Assembly (NCBI GenBank): GCA_029202845.1
Contig: CP119315.1
Span: forward strand, 379,501-443,500
Source of the DNA: Candidatus Sphingomonas colombiensis
GTDB taxonomy: Bacteria > Pseudomonadota > Alphaproteobacteria > Sphingomonadales > Sphingomonadaceae
Length of the DNA: 64,000 nt
Direction of reading: 5' to 3'
This document shows, one piece after another, positions 34,704 to 42,792 of the stretch; positions within the stretch are counted from its first letter, which is position 1, and the number at the start of each line of letters is the position of its first letter. Position numbers and translations under genes: made by a program. The notes below the pieces were generated by a model. That model saw nothing but the letters and a program-made list of their open reading frames with translations, did no database searches and was not told the DNA's origin.

Positions 34704-35065
34704 TTGCCGGCGGCCTCGCGGATCGCGGCGGATGCCTGGGCGGCGGCGCGCGCTTCATATTGCTCGGCGATCTGCACGAGCCTTTCGGCGATCAGACGCG
34801 CCTCTTCCGGCCCCGGCGTGAGTATCATGCCGCGCCCACGCGCCCCGCAGCCGCATTTGTATCCGGCATCAGCGATCTGGAGCGCGATGCGGTTATCGCT
34901 GTCGCCTACCGTGATCTCCGATACGTTGGCCGCCAACGCGTGATGAAAGAGAACATCGCCGATGCCCGGGATGACAACGACATGCGACGGGATCCGGGTC
35001 TGTTCGCCGATGACGCGCGACCGGTTGGCGCCGGCGCCGCTAACCGTTGCGCGCGGCGGCGTCAT
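34700..35065 (-). CDS. Hypothetical phage protein
   Basis: A 121-residue protein from ATG 35065, which overlaps the stop of the upstream regulator gene. The N-terminal part has a strand-rich IPSHVVVIPGIGDVLF segment; then a CGCG pair in GYKCGCGARGRG may bind metal. The C-terminal helix (EEARLIAERLVQIAEQYEAR) is amphipathic. No family was recognised. Confidence 0.55.
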   Translation of the reverse strand: MTPPRATVSGAGANRSRVIGEQTRIPSHVVVIPGIGDVLFHHALAANVSEITVGDSDNRIALQIADAGYKCGCGARGRGMILTPGPEEARLIAERLVQIAEQYEARAAAQASAAIREAAGK

Positions 35066-35445
35066 GCCACGCCCTCTTCGAACAGGCGCGAGAGGTTCAC
35101 GGCGAGGCGGCTGTTGCGCTCGACATTCTCGGCGGCGCAATCGAGCGCGCGGGCGGCGGGCGGGAGCTGATCGTTGAACCATGCCTCCACCGCCGATCGC
35201 GCCCAGCGGCTGTCGGCAAGGACGCGCTCGGCGAGCGCGGCGCCGCGCAGCAGCGGGAACGGCGGCGGGAAGCCGCGTTCCTCGATCAGCAGGTCGATCG
35301 TCTTGCAGATGTAATGCGGGCGGCGGTGGGCGTTCCCCAGCCGCCCCGCCACGTCATAGATGCCGCAAGTGCTGGCGTTGCGGGGGTTAGTGGCCGCCTG
35401 CGCTGCGCGCGCAAGCGGCGTCGGCAAGATCGCCACAGTAGACAT
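35062..35445 (-). CDS. AlpA-like phage DNA-binding regulator (putative)
   Basis: First gene of the leftward operon, 127 residues. The central HYICKTIDLLIEERGFPPPF, then a Leu-Arg stretch and SRWARSAVEAWFNDQLPP, has the layout of the winged-helix AlpA/excisionase family: a helix, the FPPP turn and a Trp-anchored recognition helix. It could activate integrase or excision functions. Paired operators 34-85 bp upstream of its start imply control by the repressor. Assignment is by pattern, so only moderately sure. Confidence 0.6.
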   Translation of the reverse strand: MSTVAILPTPLARAAQAATNPRNASTCGIYDVAGRLGNAHRRPHYICKTIDLLIEERGFPPPFPLLRGAALAERVLADSRWARSAVEAWFNDQLPPAARALDCAAENVERNSRLAVNLSRLFEEGVA

Positions 35446-35478
35446 GATGCGTCTCCGTCAGTTGATGACGGGGCGCAA

Positions 35479-35530
35479 TGTAAGCTATTATCTTACATCG
35501 TCAACGATAAATGTAAGCGTTTAGCTGACA
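35479..35530. promoter_or_regulatory. Paired repressor operators at the leftward promoter
   Basis: Site 1 is TGTAAG-N7-CTTACA (35479-35497) and site 2 is TGTAAG-N7-CTGACA (35512-35530). They are exactly 33 bp apart, three helical turns. On the minus strand TTGACG and GATAAT lie among them as candidate promoter elements for the leftward operon. Confidence 0.75.
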
Positions 35531-35596
35531 TGATAATACAGCGAGGTAAGCGATCGTCGGCTTGCTGGCAGGTGTTTGACCAAAGTACCGTTCGGC

Positions 35597-35965
35597 ATGC
35601 TCATTTTTGCAGCCCTCATGCTGGCGCAAGTCCTCACTCCCGCGGAGCGCGCATTACAGAAGGCTCTGCTGGACGAGGCAGCCCGCGTCCTGACGTTGCG
35701 CGACGATGCTGCGAAGACCGCGCTCGCCGAGCGCGGCGTGACCGAGATATACTATTACCGCTGCCTGCGTGCGCGAGCCAATGGCGCCCACAACGACAGC
35801 TGCGATCGCGATTTCGATGCAGTGCGCCGTCGCGCGATCACAGCCGAAGTTGCCTTGATGGGCGTTAAATTTGAGCGCGGCCGCGTCGAAAAATATCTGA
35901 ATGACGTGAGGCGCGCCGCGGCGAAAATAGTGCTCGGGCAAGACACCGAGCTAGGGCGGGATTAA
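35597..35965 (+). CDS. Possible exported phage-encoded protein near the switch
   Basis: A 122-residue frame from ATG 35597. A short hydrophobic leader (MLIFAALMLAQVLTPAE) resembles a signal peptide. The remainder is helical with two Cys residues (CLRARANGAHNDSCDRDF). It runs opposite to its neighbours and converges with the repressor gene, overlapping its stop by 4 bp. Being the only rightward gene between the operator regions, it might be expressed in the lysogen. No family was recognised and no ribosome site is evident. Confidence 0.5.
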   Translation: MLIFAALMLAQVLTPAERALQKALLDEAARVLTLRDDAAKTALAERGVTEIYYYRCLRARANGAHNDSCDRDFDAVRRRAITAEVALMGVKFERGRVEKYLNDVRRAAAKIVLGQDTELGRD

Positions 35966-36297
35966 GCTGCCTCTTCCTTGTGCGAAAGCGGCACCACGGC
36001 GTCGCTGATCCGCTCCAGGGTGCGGCGCTGTTCGTCATCGGCAGCACGGTAGCGCTCCAGATATCTCCGTTCACTGGCATCGAGCGCCCACTCATTTACG
36101 GCCTTGGGCAGCAGATCAGCGACGGACACCCCAAGTGCGGGCGCGATGCGCTTCATGTAGGTGAGCGTCAGCTCCATGTTGCCGCGCTCAAGGTCGCTAA
36201 TTGTCATCTTGGAGCAGCCCGCGAGATCGCCAAGCCGCTGCTGCGACAGCTTACGCAACAAGCGCAGTTCGCGAATGCGATTTGTATCGTCCGCCAT
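35962..36297 (-). CDS. CI-like prophage repressor (HTH_3, no peptidase domain)
   Basis: A 111-residue XRE-family regulator. The HTH spans about 8-62 (LRKLSQQRLGDLAGCSKMTI then SDLERGN) and a short C-terminal helical oligomerisation segment follows. There is no LexA/S24 autopeptidase domain, so induction cannot be by standard RecA-stimulated self-cleavage. ATG 36297 fits the domain start. Operator-like sites flank its promoter, including one between the probable start site and the ATG, which suggests autoregulation. It diverges from the Cro-like gene. Confidence 0.85.
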   Translation of the reverse strand: MADDTNRIRELRLLRKLSQQRLGDLAGCSKMTISDLERGNMELTLTYMKRIAPALGVSVADLLPKAVNEWALDASERRYLERYRAADDEQRRTLERISDAVVPLSHKEEAA

Positions 36298-36307
36298 CGG
36301 ACGAAAC

Positions 36308-36384
36308 TGTAAGATATTCGCTGACACAAACGAGCTAGTAATTTGCTTACAGGCGCTTGTCAAAATGTAAGTGATTAGCTTACG
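36308..36384. promoter_or_regulatory. Central operator-promoter region between repressor and Cro-like genes
   Basis: Operators are 36308-36326 (TGTAAG-N7-CTGACA), a weak site at 36333-36351 (right arm CTTACA) and 36366-36384 (TGTAAG-N7-CTTACG). The last two are again 33 bp apart. On the minus strand a perfect TTGACA (36363-36358) and TACTAG (36340-36335), 17 bp apart, form a candidate repressor promoter covered by the weak site. Confidence 0.75.
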
Positions 36385-36393
36385 ACGTGGCGG

Positions 36394-36660
36394 ATGGCTC
36401 GGATCGGGACAGAAAGCCGCCTTAGGGCATGGCGCCTTCAACGAGGGTACACCTTGGATGCTGCTGCTGCTTCCGTCGGGACAGTGCGGCAGGTTTGGTA
36501 TGATTGGGAGACAGGCCGCCGCCGCCCGGGCATCGACGCGCTCGAGCGCATCTTCCTCATCACCGACGGCGCGGTCGAGCCGAACGATTTCTATCCCCTG
36601 CCCATCTGGCGGCGCGCGCTCGATGCAGCGCGGACCGCGCTCGCCCGCAAAGCCGCGTGA
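36394..36660 (+). CDS. Cro-like HTH regulator
   Basis: An 88-residue protein beginning directly with an HTH (LRAWRLQRGYTLDAAAASVG, then VRQVWYDWETGRRRPG). It diverges from the CI-like gene with 96 bp between the starts and is the first gene of the rightward arm. Its position and small size are those of Cro. ATG 36394 is 10 bp after the last operator, so repressor binding should shut it off. An alternative is a general XRE regulator. Confidence 0.75.
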   Translation: MARIGTESRLRAWRLQRGYTLDAAAASVGTVRQVWYDWETGRRRPGIDALERIFLITDGAVEPNDFYPLPIWRRALDAARTALARKAA

Positions 36661-36862
36661 TGGGAAGGGCAACACTTCAGACATCGATCATTCTCCCGTC
36701 CGGCGCGACAAATCGTCGCGATCCGGTGCGCCAGCGTAATGATCGAATTGTTAACTATTTGAATCCCCGGTTCGGCGCGGCGTTTTCCTCTCCCGGCGCC
36801 GCGCCCGGGCGGGCGCGTGTCCGATCCATGCGCTTCCGCCCATCGATGTCGCCGGGAAAAGC

Positions 36863-37171
36863 GTGACGGCGATGCGGCGGAAGACCGCCCGCCCTCCCCG
36901 TCAGTGGCGCCGCCCGTCGAGCGAGGCGGTGCACCGGCTCGCGTGGTGGCTCGCTGCGGATGATGCGCGGTGGCTCGAGCTGACCGCCGAGGCGGAGATA
37001 TCGCCGCCAACGATCGACCGGCTGCTTTCGGGCGAACTGGAGCCGGGCGGCTGGCTGGTGCAGGCGATCGCGCGCGCGACCGATGGCGCGGTGCTGCCGA
37101 TGGACTGGGAGCGCGCGACGCCGGCGGCGTGGGACGTCAAGCCGGCAGCGCGGGCGGAGGGGGTGGCATGA
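36863..37171 (+). CDS. Phage protein with possible HTH
   Basis: A 102-residue basic protein (start GTG 36863; ATG 36872 also possible). The segment WLELTAEAEISPPTIDRLLS followed by GELEPG reads like an XRE-type helix-turn-helix, so it may be a second early regulator. Its stop overlaps the start of the Toprim gene (ATGA). A gap of about 200 bp precedes it, and nothing else is evident in that gap. Confidence 0.55.
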   Translation: MTAMRRKTARPPRQWRRPSSEAVHRLAWWLAADDARWLELTAEAEISPPTIDRLLSGELEPGGWLVQAIARATDGAVLPMDWERATPAAWDVKPAARAEGVA

Positions 37172-38256
37172 GCTATCCGCCCGCCGCGATCAGCGTGCGC
37201 GAGATCGAGATGCAGGCGCGCCAGCTGGCCGAAAGCATCGGGCGCAAATGCCTGGCCGGCGCGATCAAGGACGGCAATTACCTGAAGGCCGGATCGATCG
37301 CGGGGGATCGCGGATCCTCGCTGGTGCTCAACCTCGCCGGGGCCAATCGCGGGATGTGGCGCGACTGGTCGAGCGGCGACCAGGGCGACATGATCGGGCT
37401 GATCGAGCAGGCGATGTTCGGCGGCGATCGCGGGCTGGCGGTGCAATGGCTCAAGAGCGAGCTGGGGCTCGACGATCTCGACCCCGGCCGGCTGCAGCAG
37501 GTGCGCGCGCAGGTGCAGCGCGAGGAGGCGCGGCTGGCCGACGAGGCGGCGCGCGAGGCCGAGGCGAAGAAGCGCGGCGCGCGGGCGCTGTGGCTCAATG
37601 GCCAGCAGTCGATCGCGGACACGCCGGCGGCGCGCTATCTTGAGGCGCGCGGGATTTCGAGCGAGCGGCTGGGGCATTGGCCGGGCGCGCTGCGCTTTCA
37701 CGCTGAAGTGTGGAACCGCGACGCGGGCGTGAAGCTGCCCTGCATGGTTTCGCAGATGATCCTGCCGACCGGCGAGCATGTCGCAACGCATCGCACCTGG
37801 CTGGGGCGTGACGCCCGGACCCGCGCCTGGGTGAAAGCCGACGGCGCCGATCTGGGCGTGCCGAAGGGCGCGGCGAAAAAGGTGCTGGGCAAATCGCGCG
37901 GGGCGTTCGTGGCGTTGCGCAAGGGCGGATCGCGCCACGCGATGGGGCAGATGCGCCGCCCGGAGACGCTCTACGTCACCGAGGGGATCGAGGACGGGCT
38001 GACCGTCGCGATGTGCAAGCCCGACGCGCGGGTGATCGCGGCCTATTCGCTGGGCAATCTGGGCGCGATCGAATTTCCGAATGCGATCGAGACGATCGTG
38101 CTGGTCGCCGATCGCGACGACGGCGCGCGCGAAATGGAGCTGCTGGAGCGCGCGATCGCGCGGCAGCAGGCGCGCGGCCACCATGTGCAGCTCGTGCTGC
38201 CGCCGGTGGGCTTCAAGGACATCAATGCATGGTTGCTGGCGGGAGAGGCGGCGTGA
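37168..38256 (+). CDS. Toprim-domain primase-like protein
   Basis: A 362-residue replication protein. The N-terminal 70 residues resemble the head of phage primases but lack the Cys ligands of a zinc finger. A coiled coil follows (RAQVQREEARLADEAAREAE). The Toprim domain has the Glu in TLYVTEGIEDGL and the Asp pair in IVLVADRDDG, and ends at VGFKDINAWLL. It probably primes or assists the helicase encoded two genes downstream. GGAGGGGG precedes the ATG, and both ends overlap their neighbours. Confidence 0.85.
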   Translation: MSYPPAAISVREIEMQARQLAESIGRKCLAGAIKDGNYLKAGSIAGDRGSSLVLNLAGANRGMWRDWSSGDQGDMIGLIEQAMFGGDRGLAVQWLKSELGLDDLDPGRLQQVRAQVQREEARLADEAAREAEAKKRGARALWLNGQQSIADTPAARYLEARGISSERLGHWPGALRFHAEVWNRDAGVKLPCMVSQMILPTGEHVATHRTWLGRDARTRAWVKADGADLGVPKGAAKKVLGKSRGAFVALRKGGSRHAMGQMRRPETLYVTEGIEDGLTVAMCKPDARVIAAYSLGNLGAIEFPNAIETIVLVADRDDGAREMELLERAIARQQARGHHVQLVLPPVGFKDINAWLLAGEAA

Positions 38257-38621
38257 CCGACATTCAGGAATACCCCGGAGGGGTGCGTGGTACGGCTCGC
38301 GAGGCCCCCACCGGATCGTCATCGGGCGATCCCTCGAGCGATGCCGCCGGCACCCCGCATAGCGAAGGCGCCGGCGGCATCGCGCCGTCGGCGCCGATCG
38401 ACCGCCGCGTGGGCATCACCCGCAACTATCCCGCCACGATGCCGCTGGCCGAGGCGATCGCCGCGCACCGTGCCTTCATTGGCCGCGACGCCAGCCTTTC
38501 GTCGCGGTTCGAGCTGGACACGCTCAACCTGCGCAACGGGTTCGTCGCCATCACCGCTTATTACGTGCCCGGGCCCAATGAGGTGCGCGACCTCAACGAA
38601 ATGTTCGGGCTGATCGCGTGA
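38253..38621 (+). CDS. Hypothetical phage protein
   Basis: A 122-residue protein from GTG 38253, overlapping the upstream TGA, with GGAGAGG just before. The first 50 residues are a Gly/Ser/Pro-rich disordered region; the rest (RNYPATMPLAEAIAAHRAFI and onward) is a compact alpha/beta segment. No family was recognised. Its stop overlaps the ASCH gene's GTG, so it is part of a translationally coupled replication cluster. Confidence 0.6.
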   Translation: MTDIQEYPGGVRGTAREAPTGSSSGDPSSDAAGTPHSEGAGGIAPSAPIDRRVGITRNYPATMPLAEAIAAHRAFIGRDASLSSRFELDTLNLRNGFVAITAYYVPGPNEVRDLNEMFGLIA

Positions 38622-39118
38622 AGGCGCTGACGATCTGGCAGCCCTGGGCGTCGCTCATCATTGCGGGCGCCAAGCCCTATGAGTTTCGCGGTTGGCGGTT
38701 TCCACGCTCGCTGATCGGACAGCGGGTTGTGATCCATGCCGCTGCGAAGAAGATCGACCGAGACGAGTTGAACGCCCTTCTTACCGTGCTGGCGCTGCGC
38801 GATCGCTCCGAGGATATTGCGCTGGCTGCCGCCGAAACGTGTTTGATCCCGGATCTCGCCGTTCCGATCCTCAATGCCGCCCTGGAGGGCGGGCTACCAA
38901 TGGCGGCTGGTATCGGGACTGCCGTGCTGGGCGAGCCGCGTATCGGCACCGAGATCGCCGCTGATTTCGGCGTTCCGCGCGCGAACGACAGCAATCGCGA
39001 CGAGCATGCGAACTGGGGCTGGCCGATGCTCGATATCGAGGTGTGGCCCGAGCCGGTTCCGATGCGAGGCGCGCAAGGCTTCTGGAATTGGCCGCAGCCG
39101 GGAGATGCGCTGCTGTGA
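38618..39118 (+). CDS. ASCH domain protein
   Basis: A 166-residue protein opening with MKALTIWQPWASLIIAGAKP, the signature of phage ASCH (PUA-like) proteins. EFRGWRFPRSLIGQRVVIHA and a late WGWPMLDIEVWPEPVP complete the fold. ASCH domains bind RNA or nucleosides, and some hydrolyse modified nucleosides. Here it could process phage or host nucleotides or bind RNA. Start GTG 38618 overlaps the upstream stop. Confidence 0.85.
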   Translation: MKALTIWQPWASLIIAGAKPYEFRGWRFPRSLIGQRVVIHAAAKKIDRDELNALLTVLALRDRSEDIALAAAETCLIPDLAVPILNAALEGGLPMAAGIGTAVLGEPRIGTEIAADFGVPRANDSNRDEHANWGWPMLDIEVWPEPVPMRGAQGFWNWPQPGDALL

Positions 39119-41058
39119 CGAAGCGGGGGGGCGATAACGTCGTGTCGATCGCGGATGCGCTGGAGCATCCGGTCGACGCGCCGCAGCTGGCGCAGGCCGG
39201 CGACCAGGCACCGTTCGGCGGACGCGACGACGACGACGATATCGATCGGCCGCGCGTGCCGCGCGAATGCCCGGTGAAAACGCTGGGGCTCGGCACCGAT
39301 GGGCAGACGTGCTGGTATCTCAACGTGCTCGGGCAGCTGGTTCCACTTGGGCCGCGCGATCATGGCAAGAACAACCTGCATGCGTTGTTTTCACCGCGCA
39401 CGCATCTGCTTTCGAAATACTGGCCGCGCTGGTCAGAACCGAAGAAAGACCGCTCCGGCAACATTACGCGCGAGGCGGAAATCGTCGGCTTCAAGCAGGA
39501 CGATGCGAGCGAGGCGCTGATCGCGGAATGCGGCCACGCCGGGATTTTCGACGCGCACGGCCGGGTGCGCGGGCGCGGCGCGCACCGCTGCGACGGCGGC
39601 AGCCTGGCGGTGCATTACGGCGACCGCGTGATGTTCGCGCGCCGATCGCTGCTGGGCAAGGCGCAGCCGGGCGAATGGCACGAAACCGGGCTGCACGACC
39701 GCTACGTCTATCCCGCCGCCGCCCCGACCCCGCGGCCGCACCATGAAGCCGGCGGCATCGAGCAGATCGAGCAATTGCTGTCGCTGATCTCGACCTGGAA
39801 CTGGCGGCGCGGGCATCTCGACGCGACGCTGGCGCTGGGCTGGCTGGCGCAGACGACGCTATCGGGCGCGCTCGGCTGGCGTTCGCACCTGTTCGTCACC
39901 GGCGGCGCGGGCACCGGCAAATCGAGCTTCAACGGCAAGGACGGGCTGTGCGACCGCCTGCTGGGCCATGGCGCGATCCGCACCGGCAACGCGACCGAGG
40001 CGGCGGTGCGCCAGATCCTGCGCGCGCAGACGCTGCCGGTGATCTTCGACGAATTCGAGCCCAATGCGTTCAACGCGCACAAGCTGGCGGCGGTGATCGA
40101 GCTCGCGCGCGGCGCCAGCTCCGGCACCGAGGTGCATCGCGGATCCTCCGACCACAAGGCGGCGGAATTCGTGCTCAACAGCTGCTTCCAGTTCAGCGCG
40201 ATCCTGACGCCGGCGATGGAGCCGCAGGATCGCAGCCGGTTCGCGATCCTCGAGCTCGAGCCGCTGCCGAAGGATGCGCGCAAGCTCAACCTGGAGGCCG
40301 CGAAGCTGCCGGCGATCGGCGCGATCCTCGCGCGGCGAATGATCGACGGCTGGGCGCGGTGGCACGAAACCTTCCTCGCCTATCACGATGCGTTGATGGC
40401 GCACGGCCATAACGCGCGATCGGCCGACACCTTCGGCACGTTGCTGGCGACGGCGGATCTCGCGCTCTACGACCATCTCGACCTCGACACGATCGACGAC
40501 TGGGCCGTGCAGTGCGCGCCGGAGGGGCTGGCGGAGATCGCCAGCGCGGCGGCGGATCACGAAAGCTGCCTCACGCATCTCCTGACCTCGACGGTGCAGG
40601 CACGCGGCGGCGATGCGCGCGAGACGATCGCGACGTGGATCGGGCGGTCGGTCGGCTTCCCCGAAAACGGGCGCGACATGGAACATGCCGGCGATCGCCA
40701 GCGCGCGCGCGATCGGCTCGCCGAGCTCGGGCTCAAGGTGGTCAATGCGCGGCGCCTCGCCGACGATGGCGCTGGCCGGGCGCGCTATGGCGCGGTCGAT
40801 CACGCGGCGGGCACCGCCTGCTACCTCGCGGTGGCCCAGACGCATCGCTCGCTTGCCGAGCTGTTCGGCGCGACGAAATGGCAGGCTGGCGCCTGGTCGC
40901 AGACCCTGTCCCGCGCGCCGGCGGCGATCCGTGGCGTGAAGGCCAAGTTCGGTCGATCGTCGCTGACAGCCATGCTGGTGCCGATCGAGCTCGTGATCGA
41001 GCCCGAGGACGTCGAAGGGTGGGTCGCGTGCCCGTCCGCCACGGAGCTCGGCCAATGA
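39115..41058 (+). CDS. P-loop replication protein (primase/helicase-like)
   Basis: A 647-residue ATPase from GTG 39115, which overlaps the ASCH stop. The P loop GGAGTGKSSF is at about 263-272 and Walker B LPVIFDEFEPNAFN follows. A sensor-like segment (FSAILTPAMEPQDRSRFAILEL) resembles D5/P4-type phage helicases and the TOPRIM-associated primase-helicases. A helical C-terminal third (about 430-647) is unassigned. It is probably the replicative helicase, given its place after the Toprim gene and just before the iteron-like array. Confidence 0.8.
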   Translation: MTKRGGDNVVSIADALEHPVDAPQLAQAGDQAPFGGRDDDDDIDRPRVPRECPVKTLGLGTDGQTCWYLNVLGQLVPLGPRDHGKNNLHALFSPRTHLLSKYWPRWSEPKKDRSGNITREAEIVGFKQDDASEALIAECGHAGIFDAHGRVRGRGAHRCDGGSLAVHYGDRVMFARRSLLGKAQPGEWHETGLHDRYVYPAAAPTPRPHHEAGGIEQIEQLLSLISTWNWRRGHLDATLALGWLAQTTLSGALGWRSHLFVTGGAGTGKSSFNGKDGLCDRLLGHGAIRTGNATEAAVRQILRAQTLPVIFDEFEPNAFNAHKLAAVIELARGASSGTEVHRGSSDHKAAEFVLNSCFQFSAILTPAMEPQDRSRFAILELEPLPKDARKLNLEAAKLPAIGAILARRMIDGWARWHETFLAYHDALMAHGHNARSADTFGTLLATADLALYDHLDLDTIDDWAVQCAPEGLAEIASAAADHESCLTHLLTSTVQARGGDARETIATWIGRSVGFPENGRDMEHAGDRQRARDRLAELGLKVVNARRLADDGAGRARYGAVDHAAGTACYLAVAQTHRSLAELFGATKWQAGAWSQTLSRAPAAIRGVKAKFGRSSLTAMLVPIELVIEPEDVEGWVACPSATELGQ

Positions 41059-42182
41059 CGCGCGCGGCCAGCGGAGCGCAGCGGAGCGGTGCGGCCGCGC
41101 TCATCATCATCTTGCGCGACCGCTGCGAATACTTTGCGCCGTGTCACGAACACTTCGCCACATCTTATTTTTTTGCGCCCCGTGCCCCGGCCCGTTGCCG
41201 TCAGAGAAAGATTGAGGCAAGCTGGCTCCAGCCGGCGCCGCCCGGTTCTGTGGTTCTAGTCGGGTCCGGGGACAGAACCGCTAAGCACCTGAAATCTATC
41301 GGTTCTGCGGTTCTGTTCTGGAGCCTCACGCGTGACGCGCGCGCGGACATGCGGCCGTACATGCGTAAAGGAGATATACAGAACCATAGAACCATAGAAC
41401 TAGACCATAAAAGCTATGTATCTGTTGAGGTTAGCGGTTCTCTAGCGGTTCTATGGTTCCGAAAAGCGGTCTACTTGCACCTTGGTGCGCCGACGAAAGG
41501 TAGCATTCTCAATCGCTTGCCAGTTCTCGCGGCGAATAAACAATGGGGCGGATATTGCCTCAACGCCTTCGCTGCGCAGGGCAGGCCTGATCAGGGGCTG
41601 TTTGGACGGGCGGCGCGGCGAAACTTTCGAGGCTGGGCGCGCCTGGCGGTGCGGTCGATCACGGCGATCGCGGCGGATGGCGGGCTGATCGAGGCGCCGC
41701 GCGGGAATGGCGGATTTCTGCCGTTTTTTGGGGGCGCGCAGGGGCGCGTTGGATTTGCCTCGTTGGATAGGTGCGGGTTTGCCCATGCTTTTCAAGGCGT
41801 TGCAGCGGCACGTATCCAGCCTGCGGGGCTGGCGGCGACGCTGGCCGAGGGCCCCGGGGGTCGCCTGGCGGCCGAGGGGGGCACCCCCCCCACCGGGCTG
41901 TCGATTTCCCTCCGCCCGCAGGCGCAGCCGATTTTTGGCGTTTCGAGCCGCTTTGAAATTCGCCGCGATGCCGCATCGACCGTGCTGGATCTGGTCGGCC
42001 GCAAATTGACGATGCCGGAAACGGGGTCGGGGGTTTCAGATTTCCGCTGTCGGTTGGCCGGGTGGCGCCATCGCGCGCAATCGATCGGGTGCCAGGTGCG
42101 GGTTGGGGAGAATGGGATTTCCCTTGGCCGGGGGCGGAGCCGAGACCTGACGCTATGGGGGGAGCTGGCCAGTGTCAACTGA
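41055..42182 (+). CDS. Uncertain frame following the helicase gene
   Basis: ATG 41055 overlaps the helicase stop (ATGA), like the other junctions in this cluster, and the frame stays open for 375 residues until it meets the small terminase gene. However, it runs through the iteron-like array, has an irregular Gly/Ala/Arg-rich composition and resembles no family. It may be a real orphan or an accident of high GC. The minus strand 41451-41795 also has an unremarkable frame. Confidence 0.3.
   Translation: MTRAASGAQRSGAAALIIILRDRCEYFAPCHEHFATSYFFAPRAPARCRQRKIEASWLQPAPPGSVVLVGSGDRTAKHLKSIGSAVLFWSLTRDARADMRPYMRKGDIQNHRTIELDHKSYVSVEVSGSLAVLWFRKAVYLHLGAPTKGSILNRLPVLAANKQWGGYCLNAFAAQGRPDQGLFGRAARRNFRGWARLAVRSITAIAADGGLIEAPRGNGGFLPFFGGAQGRVGFASLDRCGFAHAFQGVAAARIQPAGLAATLAEGPGGRLAAEGGTPPTGLSISLRPQAQPIFGVSSRFEIRRDAASTVLDLVGRKLTMPETGSGVSDFRCRLAGWRHRAQSIGCQVRVGENGISLGRGRSRDLTLWGELASVN
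41244..41460. repeat. Iteron-like array of GGTTCT hexamers with 8-bp spacing
   Basis: GGTTCT occurs at 41244, 41252, 41301, 41309, 41436 and 41447, with GGTTCC at 41455. The inverse, AGAACC, occurs at 41274, 41380 and 41388, with AGAACT at 41396. Within each cluster the repeat is exactly 8 bp, except for one 11-bp step (41436 to 41447). The region is AT-richer than its surroundings. Its position just after the replication genes suggests an origin or a regulatory protein-binding site. Confidence 0.75.
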
Positions 42183-42792
42183 CCTCACCGGCGATGCGGC
42201 GATCGGCCGCGCGGTCATGGACAGCGCGCGCGACCAGTTCGAGGCAGCGCAGCCCGATGCGGAGCAGCTCGACCTGCTCGAGCCGATCACCCCGGAAGAT
42301 ATCTGGGATGCGCGCGAGACGCTGGGCGACGATGCGTCGCACCAGCAGGTCACCCAGGCGGCGCGTGCGAAGCGGCGCGGCCGGCCGGCGGGATCGCGCA
42401 ACAAGCACTCGACCGATTTCGAGCGGTGGCTACTCAGCCATGGCCAGCACCCAGCGGTGACGCTGATGCAGATCCAGTCGACCGCGCCCGAGGTGCTGAT
42501 GGAAGCGTCGAAGCGGCCGAAGGTGCATAGCTTCACGAAGGCCGGCACGCCCAATGTCGTCATCGAGCATATGACCTATGAGCAGGCGCAATCGCTCCGC
42601 ACGCGCTGCGCCGATATCCTCATGCCGTACCTCGTCGGCAAGAAACCGATCACGATCGATCACAGCTTCAGCGGCGTCGCCGACCTGATCATCCAGGACG
42701 TCACGCACAGCGCGGCCGAGATCGAGGATATCATCGATGCCGAGTTCCTGCCCGTGCTGGATGGCGCGCGCGATGCCGAGGGGGCCGCCTGA
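42172..42792 (+). CDS. Terminase small subunit (putative)
   Basis: A 206-residue protein from GTG 42172. It has an acidic N-terminus, a basic RAKRRGRPAGSRNKHSTDFE segment that may be the DNA-binding part, and a helical C-terminus (FSGVADLIIQDVTHSAAEIE). It lies immediately before the large terminase gene with a TGATG junction, the standard place for TerS. No direct sequence signature was recognised, so the call rests on position and the HTH-like basic motif. Confidence 0.7.
   Translation: MSTDLTGDAAIGRAVMDSARDQFEAAQPDAEQLDLLEPITPEDIWDARETLGDDASHQQVTQAARAKRRGRPAGSRNKHSTDFERWLLSHGQHPAVTLMQIQSTAPEVLMEASKRPKVHSFTKAGTPNVVIEHMTYEQAQSLRTRCADILMPYLVGKKPITIDHSFSGVADLIIQDVTHSAAEIEDIIDAEFLPVLDGARDAEGAA

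Noticed and set aside
34423..35065. Holin/endolysin lysis cassette
   Set aside because: The small membrane proteins lie in the leftward early operon and no endolysin gene is adjacent. Lysis genes are probably beyond the right edge.
31345..36384. Diversity-generating retroelement suggested by the repeats
   Set aside because: No reverse transcriptase gene and no template/variable repeat pair are visible in the window.
36901..38322. 473-residue minus-strand frame
   Set aside because: Shadow of the Toprim gene in GC-rich sequence, with no motifs.
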